64,000 bases of DNA from Exiguobacterium sp. FSL W8-0210 (GTDB taxonomy: Bacteria > Bacillota > Bacilli > Exiguobacteriales > Exiguobacteriaceae): NCBI RefSeq assembly GCF_038006045.1, contig NZ_JBBOUK010000001.1, positions 1,405,001 to 1,469,000 of the forward strand. The letters are read 5' to 3'. Positions 61,881 through 64,000 of the stretch are shown piece by piece. How positions within the stretch are numbered: the first letter of the stretch is position 1; each line of letters starts with the position of its first letter. The position numbers were made by a program, and so were the translations under genes. The notes beneath the pieces were generated by a model. The model saw only the letters and a list, made by a program, of their open reading frames with translations. It was not told the DNA's origin and did no database searches.

Positions 61881-62453
61881 ATGAATTTACCAGATACACT
61901 AGAAACAACACGGCACGTGTTGCGTCGTTGGCAAGACGACGATGCAGCAGCACTTTACGCTTACGCAAAAAATCCAAATGTCGGGCCGAAGGCAGGTTGG
62001 GCACCGCATGCGTCGCTTGGCGAAAGCCGCGAAGTGATCGGGATCTTTCAAGCGTCGCCCGGCGAGTATGCCGTGACCGATAAGGAGACGGGTGAAGTGA
62101 TCGGGAGTTTCGGTTTTCACTTCAATCGTCGACCGGACGAAGCGATCACGCATGACCGTCAAGTCGAAATCGGGTATGTCCTCGCTCCTAACTATTGGGG
62201 AGAAGGACGGATGCCGGAGATCGTCGAAGCAATGATTGATTTCATCTTCAGGGAACTGCCGATCGATGTCGTTTGGTGCGGACACTTTGATTTCAACAAA
62301 CAATCACGTCGTGTCATTGAGAAACTAGGCTTTACGCATGTCCTTGATCGACCATTCGTCTTAGAACGAATCGACGGTCGGACCGTAACGAGTCATGTCT
62401 ATAACTGGACGCGTGAGCGGTATGAAGCAAAGAACGGGATGAAGAATACGTAA
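61881..62453 (+). CDS. GNAT N-acetyltransferase (RimJ/RimL type)
   Basis: 190 residues: LETTRHVLRRWQDDDAAALYAYAKNPNVG at the start, then VEIGYVLAPNYWGEGRMPEIVEAMIDFIF (acetyl-CoA motif, GEGRM replacing the usual GxGxA) and NKQSRRVIEKLGFTH. Ribosomal-protein-type acetyltransferase family; target unknown. It lies 15 bp after the MFS gene and probably shares its transcript. Confidence 0.87.
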   Translation: MNLPDTLETTRHVLRRWQDDDAAALYAYAKNPNVGPKAGWAPHASLGESREVIGIFQASPGEYAVTDKETGEVIGSFGFHFNRRPDEAITHDRQVEIGYVLAPNYWGEGRMPEIVEAMIDFIFRELPIDVVWCGHFDFNKQSRRVIEKLGFTHVLDRPFVLERIDGRTVTSHVYNWTRERYEAKNGMKNT

Positions 62454-62458
62454 TACAT

Positions 62459-62493
62459 CAAAAACGACCTCAGCGCTGAGGTCGTTTTTTGGT
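62459..62493. terminator. Bidirectional terminator
   Basis: AAAACGACCTCAGC is followed at once by its exact complement GCTGAGGTCGTTTT (62461-62488). Confidence 0.85.
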
Positions 62494-62513
62494 ATCAGAA
62501 TTAAATAGATTCT

Positions 62514-63272
62514 TTAGAGTTTTGTATTTTTTGACTGATCTTGCTTAGATTTTCGGAGAAAGATAACTGCAATCGTAATCGAGGTCAAAACATAACTCAC
62601 GAGGACGGCGGTAATCTCTGACAAATTAAATACAAACAAAAGCAGCAGTTGAGGCACGAAAAAGATGGACACTGCAATCGGCAAAATCCATGTCTTCGTC
62701 TTCCGTGCCGTGACGAGAATCCAGAGAATCAATAGGGCACCAACCATCCAGCTGACGCTTGGGGATAACGTGATCTTTTGTGAATCGACAAGTCCGTTGA
62801 CGATCAATAGTCCGATGATTAACAGAAAATGAATACTACCATGAATGCTATAACGCATGATACGAGGGCGCGCGCCATCACGTAAAGCATCTTGACGAAA
62901 GAGAAACGCCAAGGTGGTCAGGTAAACGGCACTAATCAACAGGAAACCGCCAACGAGCAAGATACTGAACGTCGTTGTACCATTCAAGAGGTTTTGAAGA
63001 TAGAGAAAACTGGATGCGCCGAGAAAAACTTGCAAGACGATCCAAAACGCTTCTTTTGGATCAAATGACATCTCTTTAGAAATCGATTGGATGTAATCGG
63101 CGGGACTATCACCCGTGATCGCGCGAACCGATTTTCCGTCTGCTTCCGCTTCGATCAGGTGATCTTCGAGTTCGTTGACAATCTCGTTCGTCGCCAATTC
63201 ATTTTTACCCGAAGCAAGTAGGTATACCTTTAAGTCTTCCAAAAATCGTTTTGATTCCGTCGATAAGGTCAT
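62514..63272 (-). CDS. HAAS-domain membrane protein (DUF1700-like)
   Basis: 252 residues. A short N-terminal helical domain (STESKRFLEDLKVYLLASGKNELATNEIVNELEDHLIEAEADGKS, the HAAS pattern) is followed by about seven hydrophobic segments. Such proteins are nearly always encoded beside a PadR regulator and are thought to be its sensing partner. Located 1 bp after the PadR gene. Confidence 0.78.
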   Translation of the reverse strand: MTLSTESKRFLEDLKVYLLASGKNELATNEIVNELEDHLIEAEADGKSVRAITGDSPADYIQSISKEMSFDPKEAFWIVLQVFLGASSFLYLQNLLNGTTTFSILLVGGFLLISAVYLTTLAFLFRQDALRDGARPRIMRYSIHGSIHFLLIIGLLIVNGLVDSQKITLSPSVSWMVGALLILWILVTARKTKTWILPIAVSIFFVPQLLLLFVFNLSEITAVLVSYVLTSITIAVIFLRKSKQDQSKNTKL

Positions 63273-63273
63273 C

Positions 63274-63597
63274 TCATTCGTCCTCCTTTAAAATGCTTTC
63301 GACACTCGTTGAAAGGTGATGCCATCTTTGTTTGAAAGCGGCGAGTTCTTCAACACCGCTCGTCGTGATCGAATAATACTTTCGTTTTGGACCGGACGGG
63401 GAGACGCGAGAGGTTGCTTCGATCCAGTCCAGTTTTTGCATCCGAATCAATAGAGGATAGATCGTTCCCTCACTGATGTCAGCGAATCCGTACGCTTTCA
63501 GTTTCGTCGCCAGTTCATAGCCATAAATCTCTTCTTCTGCAATCAGTGCGAGTAAGCAACCGTCGAGAATTCCTTTTAACATTTGCGTCGATGACAT
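63274..63597 (-). CDS. PadR-family transcriptional regulator
   Basis: 107-residue winged-helix regulator: GILDGCLLALIAEEEIYGYELATKLKAYGFADISEGTIYPLLIRMQKLDWIEATSRVSPSGPKRKYYSITTSGVEEL, with the typical EGTIYPLL recognition helix and PKRKYY wing. ATG 63597 is better spaced from AAAGGAAG than the ATG two codons earlier. It probably controls itself and the membrane protein behind it. Confidence 0.9.
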   Translation of the reverse strand: MSSTQMLKGILDGCLLALIAEEEIYGYELATKLKAYGFADISEGTIYPLLIRMQKLDWIEATSRVSPSGPKRKYYSITTSGVEELAAFKQRWHHLSTSVESILKEDE

Positions 63598-63738
63598 CCG
63601 CATCTTCCTTTCGCTACTTGGTATTACAAGGTAATGATACGCTATGCTATTTTGTATTGCAAGGTAGTGAGTAAAATAAATCCAATGAATTTTAGGATGG
63701 TGCTTTCGCGATGAATTGATATGTAATATATTACTTGT

Positions 63739-64000
63739 ATGAAACCTACAAATGATTTAGCCATTGCACGACTTCCTTTAAGTGAGGAAGTGTATCGACG
63801 CTTGCAACACCACATCATCACTTTACGTCTTGCACCAGGAGAAAAGGTGAACGATCAAGCACTCGCGGAAGCGTTCGGTGTCAGTCGGACACCGGTCCGC
63901 GAAGCCTTGAAACGACTCGAAGAGGAGGGATTGATTTTAGCAAAACGGGGTTCACGGACGATCGTGACGGAACTCGATGCCGAACAGGCACAGCAAACCT
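63739..64000 (+). CDS. GntR-family regulator, partial at the window edge
   Basis: The first 87 codons of a FadR/FCD-type GntR regulator: LSEEVYRRLQHHIITLRLAPGEKVNDQALAEAFGVSRTPVREALKRLEEEGLI. The start codon ATG 63739 has no ribosome binding site directly before it; AT-rich TGTAATATAT lies where a -10 could be, so a leaderless mRNA or a different start is possible. The effector domain is outside the window. Confidence 0.85.
   Translation, partial: MKPTNDLAIARLPLSEEVYRRLQHHIITLRLAPGEKVNDQALAEAFGVSRTPVREALKRLEEEGLILAKRGSRTIVTELDAEQAQQT

Overview
The window reads as chromosomal DNA of a moderately low-GC Gram-positive bacterium of the Bacillales. The gene set (SstT, TerC, CzcD, Hmp, Rrf2/YwnB pair, SgrR-type regulator, UgtP-like glycosyltransferase), AGGAGG-type ribosome binding sites, short intergenic gaps closed by strong hairpin terminators, and a T-box leader all fit Bacillota. 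My best guess for the genus is Exiguobacterium, from overall protein flavour only; 16S or whole-genome comparison would decide. No rRNA, tRNA or CRISPR array was seen.

Layout. 1-6.2 kb: an AT-rich copper-resistance island (multicopper oxidase, Cys-rich copper-binding protein, response regulator without a kinase, PCYCGC lipoprotein, CopB ATPase behind a cop-box-like operator). 6.3-6.9 kb: a RelE/RelB-type toxin-antitoxin pair with three tandem 10-bp operator repeats. 7-17 kb: membrane proteins, SstT, several broken genes, DUF4825 lipoprotein, TerC, a flavin-dependent oxidoreductase and an MFS exporter. 17.4-18 kb: HxlR regulator with two 43-bp dyad operators, divergent from that exporter. 18.3-21.3 kb: a small membrane-anchored cationic peptide gene followed by an ABC ATPase, permease, small membrane protein and a site-2-type metalloprotease; this is the best candidate for an undescribed system. 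21.4-31.4 kb: secreted proteins and lipoproteins, a decayed quinone oxidoreductase, an operon of membrane proteins, and a T-box-controlled operon of two transporters, the second being an in-frame acetyltransferase-permease chimera. 31.4-51.3 kb: a 20-kb segment bounded by two near-identical IS30-family elements in opposite orientation. It carries Arr and SatA-type antibiotic-modifying enzymes, Rrf2/YwnB, a MITE-like element, DedA, a glycolipid glycosyltransferase, a polysaccharide deacetylase, an IS1182-type remnant, a compact phage-like cassette (DnaD protein, endolysin, holin) and two diguanylate cyclases. 51.4-64 kb: a soluble chemoreceptor, CzcD, MFS exporters, flavohemoglobin, an SgrR-type regulator, GNAT, PadR/HAAS and a GntR regulator cut by the window edge.

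A recurring theme is single-base disruption. At least six genes are split by one-nucleotide frameshifts and one by an in-frame stop, while the reading frame on both sides stays well preserved. These may be real recent pseudogenes or uncorrected sequence errors; the sequence alone does not separate the two. The quinone oxidoreductase and the ABC ATPase fragment, by contrast, carry multiple lesions and are truly decayed.
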